From NCBI RefSeq assembly GCF_900101265.1, contig NZ_FMZS01000011.1, positions 272,628-336,627 of the forward strand: a stretch of 64,000 nt of DNA. The letters run 5' to 3'. Made by a program: the position numbers and the translations under genes. The notes below the pieces were generated by a model. It was given only the letters and a program-made list of their open reading frames with translations. It did not search any database and was not told the origin of the DNA. Every line of letters begins with the position of its first letter. Position 1 is the stretch's first letter. The stretch is from Massilia sp. PDC64 (GTDB lineage Bacteria; Pseudomonadota; Gammaproteobacteria; Burkholderiales; Burkholderiaceae_D). Below are positions 7,341 through 15,053 of this stretch, piece after piece.

Positions 7341-8921
7341 ATGTCCGAGTACCAAAACGATATCCAGGCCATCGCCACCCTCAAGCAGCGCTACGGCAGC
7401 GGCTGGGACGCCATCAATCCCGAATCCGCGGCCCGCATGCGTGCGCAGAACCGCTTCAAGACCGGCCTCGACATCGCCCGCTACACGGCCGCGATCATGC
7501 GCCGCGACATGGCGAACTATGATGCCGATCCGTCCAAGTACACCCAGTCGCTGGGCTGCTGGCACGGCTTCATCGGCCAGCAGAAGCTGATCTCGATCAA
7601 GAAGCATTTCAACAGCACGGAGCGCCGCTACCTGTACCTGTCCGGCTGGATGATCGCCGCCCTGCGCTCGGAGTTCGGCCCGCTGCCGGACCAGTCGATG
7701 CACGAAAAGACGGCCGTCCCCGCCCTGATCAAGGAGCTGTACACGTTCCTGCGCCAGGCCGACGCCCGTGAACTGGGCGGCCTGTTCCGCCAGCTGGACG
7801 CCGCCGAAGGCGCCGCCAAGGCCGCGATCCAGGACAAGATCGACAACTTCGTCACACACGTCGTGCCCATCATCGCCGACATCGACGCCGGCTTCGGCAA
7901 CGCGGAAGCGACGTACCTGCTGGCCAAGCAGATGATCGAAGCGGGTGCCTGCTGCATCCAGCTGGAAAACCAGGTGTCGGACGAAAAGCAGTGCGGCCAC
8001 CAGGACGGCAAGGTCACCGTGCCGCACGAGGACTTCCTCGCGAAGATCCGCGCCGTGCGCTACGCTTTCCTCGAGCTGGGCGTGGACGACGGCGTCATCG
8101 TCGCCCGTACCGACTCGCTGGGCGCCGGCCTGACCAAGCAGATCGCCGTCACCCGCGAACCGGGCGACCTGGGCGACCAGTACAACAGCTTCCTCGACGC
8201 GGAAGAAATCGCGCCGGCCGAACTGAAGAACGGCGACGTCGTGATCCAGCGTAACGGCAAGCTGCTGCGTCCGAAGCGCCTGCCGAGCAACCTGTTCCAG
8301 TTCCGCGAAGGCACGGGCGAAGCACGCTGCGTCCTCGACTGCATCACGTCGCTGCAGAACGGCGCCGACCTGCTGTGGATCGAGACCGAGAAACCGCACA
8401 TCGGCCAGATCGGCGGCATGGTCCGCGAAATCCGCAAGGTCATCCCGAACGCGAAGCTCGTGTACAACAACAGCCCGTCGTTCAACTGGACGCTGAACTT
8501 CCGCCAGCAGGTGTACGACGGCATGAAGGACCGCGGCGAAGACGTGTCGGCCTACGACCGCGCGCACCTGATGAGCGCCGAGTACGACGACTCGATCCTG
8601 GCAAAGGTCGCCGACGAGCGCATCCGCACGTTCCAGGCCGACGCGGCACGCGAAGCGGGCATCTTCCACCACCTGATCACGCTGCCGACCTACCACACGG
8701 CCGCCCTGTCGACGGACAACCTGGCCAAGGACTACTTCGGCAGCCAGGGCATGCTGGGCTACGTGGCCGGGGTGCAGCGCAAGGAAATCCGCCAGGGCAT
8801 CGCCTGCGTCAAGCACCAGAACATGTCGGGTTCGGACATCGGCGACGACCACAAGGAATACTTCAGCGGCGAAGCGGCGCTGAAGGCCGGCGGCAAGCAC
8901 AACACGATGAACCAGTTCTGA
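7341..8921 (+). CDS. aceA: Isocitrate lyase
   Basis: 526 residues, the long (about 530-residue) form of isocitrate lyase. It cleaves isocitrate to glyoxylate and succinate, the first step of the glyoxylate shunt needed for growth on acetate, fatty acids or PHB-derived acetyl-CoA. The catalytic Cys motif KQCGH is at 216-220, preceded by the metal-binding ADIDAGFGN segment (about 180-187). Further on are QLENQ and the C-terminal NNSPSFNW substrate loop. The start ATG 7341 has GGAG six bases upstream; the in-frame ATGs at 7299 and 7329 lack this. It stands alone as a monocistronic unit with its own terminator and an elaborate operator region. Malate synthase is not in the window. Confidence 0.97.
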   Translation: MSEYQNDIQAIATLKQRYGSGWDAINPESAARMRAQNRFKTGLDIARYTAAIMRRDMANYDADPSKYTQSLGCWHGFIGQQKLISIKKHFNSTERRYLYLSGWMIAALRSEFGPLPDQSMHEKTAVPALIKELYTFLRQADARELGGLFRQLDAAEGAAKAAIQDKIDNFVTHVVPIIADIDAGFGNAEATYLLAKQMIEAGACCIQLENQVSDEKQCGHQDGKVTVPHEDFLAKIRAVRYAFLELGVDDGVIVARTDSLGAGLTKQIAVTREPGDLGDQYNSFLDAEEIAPAELKNGDVVIQRNGKLLRPKRLPSNLFQFREGTGEARCVLDCITSLQNGADLLWIETEKPHIGQIGGMVREIRKVIPNAKLVYNNSPSFNWTLNFRQQVYDGMKDRGEDVSAYDRAHLMSAEYDDSILAKVADERIRTFQADAAREAGIFHHLITLPTYHTAALSTDNLAKDYFGSQGMLGYVAGVQRKEIRQGIACVKHQNMSGSDIGDDHKEYFSGEAALKAGGKHNTMNQF

Positions 8922-8941
8922 TTCCGGTTCAAGCCGACGCC

Positions 8942-8979
8942 AGCCCGGGCGGTGCCGCAAGGCCCGCCCGGGCTTTTTT
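8942..8979 (+). terminator. Rho-independent terminator of aceA
   Basis: A perfect 11-bp stem, AGCCCGGGCGG with CCGCCCGGGCT, with an 11-base loop, running into six T. It starts 21 bp after the aceA stop and also lies at the 3' side of the converging LysR gene. Confidence 0.93.
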
Positions 8980-8988
8980 CGTTCGCGC

Positions 8989-9840
8989 CTAGCGCCGCAG
9001 CTCCGACATGATCTTCTCGGCGAGGAAGTCGCACGGCGGCCGCTTCGACTTGGTGCTGCGCGCGAGGATCACTTCGAGCGGGTCGATCTCCGGCAGGCCC
9101 TGCGCCTGGCCGAGCAGGCTCAGATGCGCGGGCACGGCGCAGCGCGCGAGCGGTGCCACGGCGAGGCCCGCCTCCACCATGCTGAGCAGGCCCATCAGGC
9201 TGGGGCTCTCGTACGACGTCCGGTAGGGAATCTTCGCCTTTTCCAGGCTGCGGATCGCGTTCTCGCGGGCCACGCTGCCGGGCAAGAACACGGCGATGGG
9301 CAGCGGCCGCTCGCGCCACAGGTCGCGGGCGCTGGGCGTCGCCGCCCACACCATCGGCTCGAACCGGACGAACTCGCCGGACAGGCCTTTTACGCGCGTC
9401 GCGCACACGAGATCCACGGAACCATCCTTGACCATCGGCGCCAGCGCCACGCTGGGCAGGCCCACGACCTGGATCTGCACCTTCGGATACGTGGCCGAAA
9501 ACTTCTTCAGGATGGGCGGGAACAGCGACGACGCGTAATCGTCCGGCACGCCGATGACGACGCGACCCGTGATGTCCGGCCGCACGACCGCGGCCCACGC
9601 CTCGTCGCGCAGCGCCAGCATGCGCCGGGCGTAGGTCAGCAGGACTTCGCCGTCCTGCGTCGGCGTGACGCTGCGGGGCCCGCGCACGAACAGGGGCTTG
9701 CCGAGCGCGCCTTCCAGCGTCTTGATCTGCATGCTCACGGCCGACTGCGAGCGGTGCACGACTTCCGCCGCGCGGCTGATGTTGCCGGTATCCGCCACGG
9801 CCACGATCATGGCCAGGACGTCGAGGTCGAGTGACTTCAT
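8989..9840 (-). CDS. LysR family transcriptional regulator
   Basis: 283 residues. The N-terminal winged helix is complete (LAMIVAVADTGNISRAAEVVHRSQSAVSMQIKTLE). The C-terminal periplasmic-binding-like domain runs from GRVVIGVPDDYASSL onward and is of normal length. It is transcribed away from the alpha/beta hydrolase at 9930, the classical LysR arrangement of regulator and divergent target. A 15-bp palindrome at 9845-9859 immediately upstream of its own ATG is the probable autoregulatory site. The inducer is unknown. Confidence 0.92.
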   Translation of the reverse strand: MKSLDLDVLAMIVAVADTGNISRAAEVVHRSQSAVSMQIKTLEGALGKPLFVRGPRSVTPTQDGEVLLTYARRMLALRDEAWAAVVRPDITGRVVIGVPDDYASSLFPPILKKFSATYPKVQIQVVGLPSVALAPMVKDGSVDLVCATRVKGLSGEFVRFEPMVWAATPSARDLWRERPLPIAVFLPGSVARENAIRSLEKAKIPYRTSYESPSLMGLLSMVEAGLAVAPLARCAVPAHLSLLGQAQGLPEIDPLEVILARSTKSKRPPCDFLAEKIMSELRR

Positions 9841-9844
9841 AGGT

Positions 9845-9859
9845 ATCAGAAAATCTGAT
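9845..9859. promoter_or_regulatory. LysR-type box ATCAGA-AAA-TCTGAT
   Basis: Perfect 6-bp inverted repeat with 3-bp centre, flanked by T and C. It fits the T-N11-A dyad of LysR regulators and lies between the divergent LysR and hydrolase genes, 5 bp from the LysR start codon. Confidence 0.5.
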
Positions 9860-9929
9860 CGATAGATTCAGTATTATGCGATTTTCTTGGGACTTCGTGT
9901 GCGGCATAGTAGCGCAAAAGGAGTCAACG

Positions 9930-10769
9930 ATGAACGCACGCACCGACCAGCACGCCCTGTCCGTACCCGAGATCTATTTCGCCACCCTGCCGTCCGGCGT
10001 GCGCATGCCGTACGTGATGCGCGGCGACGGCGCACCGGTGCTGTTCGTTCACGGCTCGCTGTGCGACTACCGCTACTGGAACGGCCAGGTGGCCGTTCTT
10101 TCGAAGCGCTTCCGGTGCGTCTCCGTCAGTCTCAGCCATTACTGGCCCGCCGACGACCTCGCGCTGCAGGGCGCGTTCAACTGGTGGACGCACGTCGCGG
10201 AACTCGCCGAATTCATCACCGCCATGGACCTCGGCCCGGTACACCTGGTCGGCCACTCGCGCGGCGGCTGCGTCGCCTTCCACCTGGCGCGCGACTATCC
10301 GCACCTCGTGCAATCGCTGACCCTGGCCGATCCCGGCGGCCCACTGCACGCCGACGCGTCGCTGCCGCCCGCGACGGAAGCCCTGCGCGCAAGGGCAGCC
10401 CGGCTGATCGAGGACGGCGACGTCGACGCGGGCCTGGAACTGTTCGTCGACTCCGTCAGCCTGCCGGGCATCTGGCGCAAGAGCCCCGCGGCGTTCCGCA
10501 CGATGGCGATCGACAACGCGGCCACCCTGCCGATGCAGTTCCGCGATCCGCTGCCCGCTTATACCCGCGCCGCGGCGCAGGCCATCGCCTGCCCGACGCT
10601 GCTGATCGCGGGCGAACGGAGCCCGCGCATGTATCGCGACAACGTGGCCCAGCTGGCAGAGTGGATCGCCGGCGCCCAGGTTCGCACCGTGGCCGGCGCA
10701 TCGCATGGGATGAACGTGACGCATGCGGCGGAATTCAACCGGTTGCTGGAAGCGTTCGTCGGCATCTGA
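9930..10769 (+). CDS. Alpha/beta hydrolase
   Basis: 279 residues from ATG 9930, chosen because AAAGGAG stands 6 bases upstream; the frame opens earlier at 9876 without a ribosome-binding site. Alpha/beta hydrolase fold: oxyanion-hole motif LFVHGS, nucleophile elbow GHSRGG (Ser near 117), an acid position around LLIAGERSP and the catalytic His in GASHGMN near the C-terminus. No signal peptide, so cytoplasmic. The substrate (ester, lactone, haloalkane or C-C bond) cannot be told from sequence. Divergent from a LysR regulator that probably controls it. Confidence 0.88.
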   Translation: MNARTDQHALSVPEIYFATLPSGVRMPYVMRGDGAPVLFVHGSLCDYRYWNGQVAVLSKRFRCVSVSLSHYWPADDLALQGAFNWWTHVAELAEFITAMDLGPVHLVGHSRGGCVAFHLARDYPHLVQSLTLADPGGPLHADASLPPATEALRARAARLIEDGDVDAGLELFVDSVSLPGIWRKSPAAFRTMAIDNAATLPMQFRDPLPAYTRAAAQAIACPTLLIAGERSPRMYRDNVAQLAEWIAGAQVRTVAGASHGMNVTHAAEFNRLLEAFVGI

Positions 10770-10847
10770 ACCGGTGCGTGCCCGCACGGTCGAACGACTG
10801 CACCCCGGCCATCCCGGCCGCGCGGTGCGTCTTCGAAAGGATCTGCG

Positions 10848-11687
10848 ATGTACAAGACCATCGTCGTTCACGTCGACGGCAGTCCGCAGCAGGACAGCCG
10901 CATGGCCGCCGCCGCCCGCCTCGCCCGCGAGCACGGCGCGCACCTGGTGGGCAGCGCGGCGACGGGCATCTCGTGGACGGACTACCTGATACTCACGGGA
11001 TCCATGGCCGCGCCGGTCCCGCCGGCGGACTTCGACGGCCTGCGCGAGACGGCGGCCCTGCACCTGCGCGGGTTCACGGACCACGCCGCCAGGCTCGGCA
11101 TCGCCTCGGTGGAAACCCGCGTCGTCGAGGACACGGCCGACGGCGCGCTGCTGCTGCAGGCGCGCTATGCCGACCTCGTCGTGCTCAGCCGCGACGTCGA
11201 TCCCGATCCGGGCATACCGCCCCGCGCGCGCAGGCTGCCGGAACACGTGGCGCTGCGCGGCGTACGGCCGGTGCTCGTCGTCCCGCCTGGTTATGCGGAC
11301 GAACCCATCGCTTCGACGGTCGTGGCCGGCTGGGACGGCAGCACGCAGGCGTTGCGCGCCCTCGCCGCCGCCCTGCCGCTGCTGGCGCGCGCGGACGGCG
11401 TGCGGCTCGTCCTCGTCAATCCGGACCAGCTGTCCGACGCGCACGGCGAGCAGCCGGGCGCCGACATGGCCCTGTATCTGGCCCGCCATGGCGTGAAGGT
11501 GGACGTCGTGCTCGAGCGCACGCATGCGACGGCCGGCGCCGCCCTGATGGCGCTCGCGCACAGCGCGGGTGCCGGGCTGATCGTCGCAGGCGCGTACGGC
11601 CACAGCCGCTACCGCGAATGGGTGCTGGGCGGCGTGACGCGCGAGTTGCTCGAGCGTACGCCCGTACCGCTGCTGCTGGCGCATTAA
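10848..11687 (+). CDS. Tandem universal stress protein (UspA family)
   Basis: 279 residues made of two Usp domains (about 1-145 and 150-279). The first begins YKTIVVHVDGS. The second starts near STVVAGWDGSTQALRAL and carries the ATP-binding pattern G-2X-G-9X-G (GAYGHSRYREWVLGG) near the C-terminus. The equivalent motif in the first domain is not intact, so only the second half probably binds nucleotide. Tandem Usp proteins act in the cytoplasm under starvation, oxidative or redox stress. A GAAAGGA ribosome-binding site precedes the start. It has no obvious operon partner; the alpha/beta hydrolase ends 78 bp upstream. Confidence 0.9.
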   Translation: MYKTIVVHVDGSPQQDSRMAAAARLAREHGAHLVGSAATGISWTDYLILTGSMAAPVPPADFDGLRETAALHLRGFTDHAARLGIASVETRVVEDTADGALLLQARYADLVVLSRDVDPDPGIPPRARRLPEHVALRGVRPVLVVPPGYADEPIASTVVAGWDGSTQALRALAAALPLLARADGVRLVLVNPDQLSDAHGEQPGADMALYLARHGVKVDVVLERTHATAGAALMALAHSAGAGLIVAGAYGHSRYREWVLGGVTRELLERTPVPLLLAH

Positions 11688-11774
11688 CGCGATCCGGTCG
11701 ACATCGGCAAATAGGAGTTGCAAAAAAGAGGCCGAGTCATCAAGCTATCATGTTCCAGATCCAGAATAGCCAAG

Positions 11775-12116
11775 ATGACAACGAAGAACATCGTCGAATG
11801 CACTTGTCCAGGGTGCGGCCAGACACGCCAGGGCGCCTGCCCGAACTGCACGACCACCGACCGGCGGGCGCCGCGCGGCGCCGGACAGCGGACCGATCTG
11901 GTCACCGCCCTGCTGGTCGACGCCGTGATCAGCGCGAGCGCCGCCGAAGGCACGGCGTATGCGGCGCGGACTCTGTGCGAGAACGGCGTGCCGTTCGACG
12001 TGGCGCTGCGCGTCCTGACGCGGCCGTGGCAGCGGCGCTACCATCCTGTCTCGCAGATGTACACGCAGCCGGCGAACGTGCCGGCTGCGGCCGCCAAGGC
12101 CGTCTACCCGCATTGA
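11775..12116 (+). CDS. Small protein with N-terminal zinc-ribbon-like cysteines
   Basis: 113 residues from ATG 11775; the frame opens at 11718 but the first 19 codons look non-coding. The N-terminus has CTCPGCGQ followed by CPNC, a CxCxxC/CxxC arrangement suggesting a bound zinc ion. The remainder is a helical segment (TDLVTALLVDAVISASAAEGTAYAARTLCENGVPFDVALRVLTRP) and a Pro/Tyr-rich tail. I do not recognise the family. It sits between the Usp gene and the membrane-bound AraC regulator, 27 bp before the latter. Function unknown. Confidence 0.6.
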   Translation: MTTKNIVECTCPGCGQTRQGACPNCTTTDRRAPRGAGQRTDLVTALLVDAVISASAAEGTAYAARTLCENGVPFDVALRVLTRPWQRRYHPVSQMYTQPANVPAAAAKAVYPH

Positions 12117-12143
12117 CGGCCTGCATTCTTTTCGCAATCCGAC

Positions 12144-13301
12144 ATGCACGAGTTTTACAACCGCACACTGATCGTTTTCTTGTGCATGGTGGCCGCAAGC
12201 GCCATCCTGGTTTTTTTCTCCATCGATCGGAGCCATGTATCGACACCCCTGCAGGACTCGGACGGCCGCGATATCTCCTGGTATATCCGGCCCGATACCG
12301 ATACAGGGGAAAACGGCAAATCCGTCCTCGAGATTCGCGAAACGAGACCGGCGCTGCGCTATACATTCACGGTATCTCCCCTTGCGCATCACCCGCACGC
12401 CGCGGTCGATATGATGTTCGACGATGGCCATGGCAAACAGGTATGGCACGACCTGACGAAATATGCGACGACATCGTTCATCGTGAAATGCGTGCCGGCC
12501 AATACCCTGACGTTGACGATTCCGACATTCGATCCAACGATTTCCCGGCGCGACGACATGCTGAGTTATCGCATCATGTCGGCATTTTTCAAATGCAATG
12601 AAAAGCCCTCCCGGGTCGTCATCGACCTGACGCGCATGGAAACGCAGCAATGGTGGTTCGACATGTTTAAAATGGATTTGTCGAGCCACCATTACCGGCT
12701 CGACCAGGTGCCCAAATTCGCATTCGGCAGCACCGCCCAAAGTCCGATGAACACGCATTCCGAAGTCGACATTCGCGAACTCCAGTGGAATGGCCGCGAT
12801 TACCGTTATCCGATCGGTGCCGCCCTTGTGCTGGCCGTCGGCTGGGCCGTATTCGGAATATGGTTTTTTCGCGCCCATACCCGCGCCCTCGTGGCCGATC
12901 TCAATTCACGGATGCACAGGGATTTACCGCTGATCGCTTATCAGCAATTATCGATGGAACCGCACCGCGACAAGGAAAAGGCGGCCATCCTGCGGTATAT
13001 GGCGATGCATTATACGAATCCGGACATCGACGTCGAAACGGTGGCCAGGGAAGTCGGCGTTACCCGCGGAAAGATCAACGACGTCCTGAAGAACGAATTC
13101 GGCTTCACGTTCAGCGGTTATCTGAACAAGCTCCGGCTGACCGAGGCGGCACGACTGCTGTCCGAAAAGGATGCGGCCACCGTGGCGGAGATCGCCTATT
13201 CGGTCGGATACAGCAACGTTTCGTATTTCAACAAGCTGTTCAAGGAGGAGTACGGCTCCACGCCGAAGGCGTTCCGCGTCGTGGCGCGCGTAGCGGACTA
13301 A
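12144..13301 (+). CDS. Membrane-tethered AraC family regulator with periplasmic sensor region
   Basis: 385 residues. Hydrophobic segments at about 9-26 and 225-247 bracket a 200-residue region predicted to be periplasmic, with several Trp/Tyr and conserved-looking SYRIMSAFFKCN and RVVIDLTRMETQQWWF segments. After a linker, residues about 275-380 form a complete AraC DNA-binding domain with two helix-turn-helices (VETVAREVGVTRGKINDVLK; VAEIAYSVGYSNVSYFNKLF). The protein would sense an extracytoplasmic signal and act on DNA from the membrane. It directly precedes the GH39 and GH43 genes on the same strand, so released sugars or polymer may be the signal. GC content is slightly lower than in neighbouring genes. 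Confidence 0.85.
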   Translation: MHEFYNRTLIVFLCMVAASAILVFFSIDRSHVSTPLQDSDGRDISWYIRPDTDTGENGKSVLEIRETRPALRYTFTVSPLAHHPHAAVDMMFDDGHGKQVWHDLTKYATTSFIVKCVPANTLTLTIPTFDPTISRRDDMLSYRIMSAFFKCNEKPSRVVIDLTRMETQQWWFDMFKMDLSSHHYRLDQVPKFAFGSTAQSPMNTHSEVDIRELQWNGRDYRYPIGAALVLAVGWAVFGIWFFRAHTRALVADLNSRMHRDLPLIAYQQLSMEPHRDKEKAAILRYMAMHYTNPDIDVETVAREVGVTRGKINDVLKNEFGFTFSGYLNKLRLTEAARLLSEKDAATVAEIAYSVGYSNVSYFNKLFKEEYGSTPKAFRVVARVAD

Positions 13302-13311
13302 CACTTTTGAC

Positions 13312-13349
13312 GGAAAACCTTCAACTTTCGCCGTTGTTGAAGGTTTTCC
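13312..13349. promoter_or_regulatory. 14-bp perfect inverted repeat between AraC and GH39 genes
   Basis: GGAAAACCTTCAAC at 13312-13325 and its exact complement at 13336-13349 flank a 10-base spacer. It begins 10 bp after the AraC stop and ends 100 bp before the GH39 ATG. There is no T run on either side, so it is either a hairpin terminator/attenuator without U tract or a two-half operator for the GH39 promoter. Confidence 0.5.
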
Positions 13350-13448
13350 CGAGACGGCGTTAATGTCCGCCTCGCGGCCGACCTAGCATGTTGCCCGAGA
13401 CAAATCGCCACGACGGCCCGCGGCGATACGACAACCACGGTCAGGCAC

Positions 13449-15017
13449 ATGACATCCAGATCCATCGCAACGGCGCTGTTCTGCGCACTTTCCTTTTTCA
13501 CGCTCCACAGTCAGGCACAGCAACGCCATATCGACGTCGACGTCAACCGGGTGCAAGGCCCGCTGAATAAAACGTTCAACATGACCGTCGGCGCAGGGCG
13601 CGCCAATGAAGGCCTGCGTGCCGACTGGCAGCAACAATTGGCCGAAATCAAACGCGACGCCGGCTTTCGGTACATCCGCATGCACGGCCTGCTCAGCGAC
13701 GACATGGGCGTCTATCGCGTCGATGCGCAGGGCAACGAACTCTATAATTTTCAATACATCGATGCGCTGTACGATTACCTGCTGGGTATCGGCATCAAGC
13801 CGTTCGTCGAATTGGGATTCATGCCGGCCGCAATGGCCAGCGGCGAAAAAACGATTTTCTGGTGGCGTGGCAACGTAACGCCGCCGCGCAGCTATGAAAA
13901 GTGGGGAAAACTCGTCAAAGCCCTGACCGACCACTGGACCGAACGTTACGGTGCCGATGAAGTCTCGACCTGGTATTTCGAAGTCTGGAACGAGCCGAAT
14001 CTCGACGGATTCTGGGCCGGCACGCAGCAGGACTATTTCAGGCTGTATACCGCGGCGGCGCAGGCCATCAAGAGCGTGAATCCGAAATATAAAGTCGGCG
14101 GACCGGCAACGGCGGGGGCCGCCTGGATTCCGGAAATGATCGATTACTGCCACCGGAACAACGTGCCGCTCGATTTCGTCAGCACCCATGCGTATGGCGT
14201 CAGCCAGGGTTATCTGGACGAATATGGCAGCACCGGCACCGTACTCAGCCAGGACAATGGCGCGATCAGCAACGACGTCGAAAAGAACAGAAAGGAAATC
14301 GCGGCTTCGGCGATGCCGAATCTGGAATTGCATTACACGGAATGGAGTTCGTCCTATACCCCGGCCGATCCGACCCACGACAGTTATCACCAGGCCGCCT
14401 ATATTCTTCAGAAACTGAAGCAGGTCGGCAATACGGCACAATCGATGTCGTATTGGGTATTCACCGACATTTTCGAAGAGCCGGGTCCGCGTTTCGAAGC
14501 CTTCCATGGCGGGTTCGGGCTGATGAATACGCAGGGCATCAAGAAACCGGCGTACTTCGCCTATCAATTCCTCAACCGCCTCGCGCCGGATGAACTGAAG
14601 AATACGGACCAGCAATCCATCGCGGCAACGGACGGCAAGGGGAATGTCCAGGTGCTGCTGTGGGATTACACGTACACGCTGCCGCCGAAGACGAACAACC
14701 AGCAATACTTCATCCGCGACCTGCCCGCAAAGAGCAAGGGCCAGGTCGACGTCGACCTGAAGGGCCTCCGGCCGGGCAGCTATACCCTCGCCACGTCGCA
14801 GGTCGGCTACCGGCAGAACGACGCGTTCACGGCGTATGTCGGCATGGGGTCGCCCAGGCAGCTCACGATCCGCCAGGTCAGGGACCTGAAGGCGGCTGCC
14901 GCCGGCAAGCCCTCGCAGCAAAAACAGGTGCGTGTCGGCGCGGATGGCCGGCTGCACGTGTCGCTGCCGCTGCGCGACAACGACGTCTACCTGCTCGAAC
15001 TGAACCGCAACCGCTGA
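13449..15017 (+). CDS. GH39 family glycoside hydrolase (beta-xylosidase type), exported
   Basis: 522 residues with a signal peptide ending near SQAQ (about residue 24). The catalytic TIM barrel has the acid/base Glu182 in EVWNEPN and the nucleophile Glu298 in LELHYTEWSSS, both as in GH39 beta-xylosidases. A beta-rich C-terminal domain follows from about residue 385. GH39 enzymes release xylose from xylo-oligosaccharides, though some act on other glycosides. It is followed 36 bp later by a GH43 gene, with the AraC gene upstream and a LacI gene downstream. Together they look like a small xylan or arabinoxylan side-chain locus. Confidence 0.9.
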   Translation: MTSRSIATALFCALSFFTLHSQAQQRHIDVDVNRVQGPLNKTFNMTVGAGRANEGLRADWQQQLAEIKRDAGFRYIRMHGLLSDDMGVYRVDAQGNELYNFQYIDALYDYLLGIGIKPFVELGFMPAAMASGEKTIFWWRGNVTPPRSYEKWGKLVKALTDHWTERYGADEVSTWYFEVWNEPNLDGFWAGTQQDYFRLYTAAAQAIKSVNPKYKVGGPATAGAAWIPEMIDYCHRNNVPLDFVSTHAYGVSQGYLDEYGSTGTVLSQDNGAISNDVEKNRKEIAASAMPNLELHYTEWSSSYTPADPTHDSYHQAAYILQKLKQVGNTAQSMSYWVFTDIFEEPGPRFEAFHGGFGLMNTQGIKKPAYFAYQFLNRLAPDELKNTDQQSIAATDGKGNVQVLLWDYTYTLPPKTNNQQYFIRDLPAKSKGQVDVDLKGLRPGSYTLATSQVGYRQNDAFTAYVGMGSPRQLTIRQVRDLKAAAAGKPSQQKQVRVGADGRLHVSLPLRDNDVYLLELNRNR

Positions 15018-15053
15018 CCAACGACCACCGTATCACACGACGACCGCAAGACC

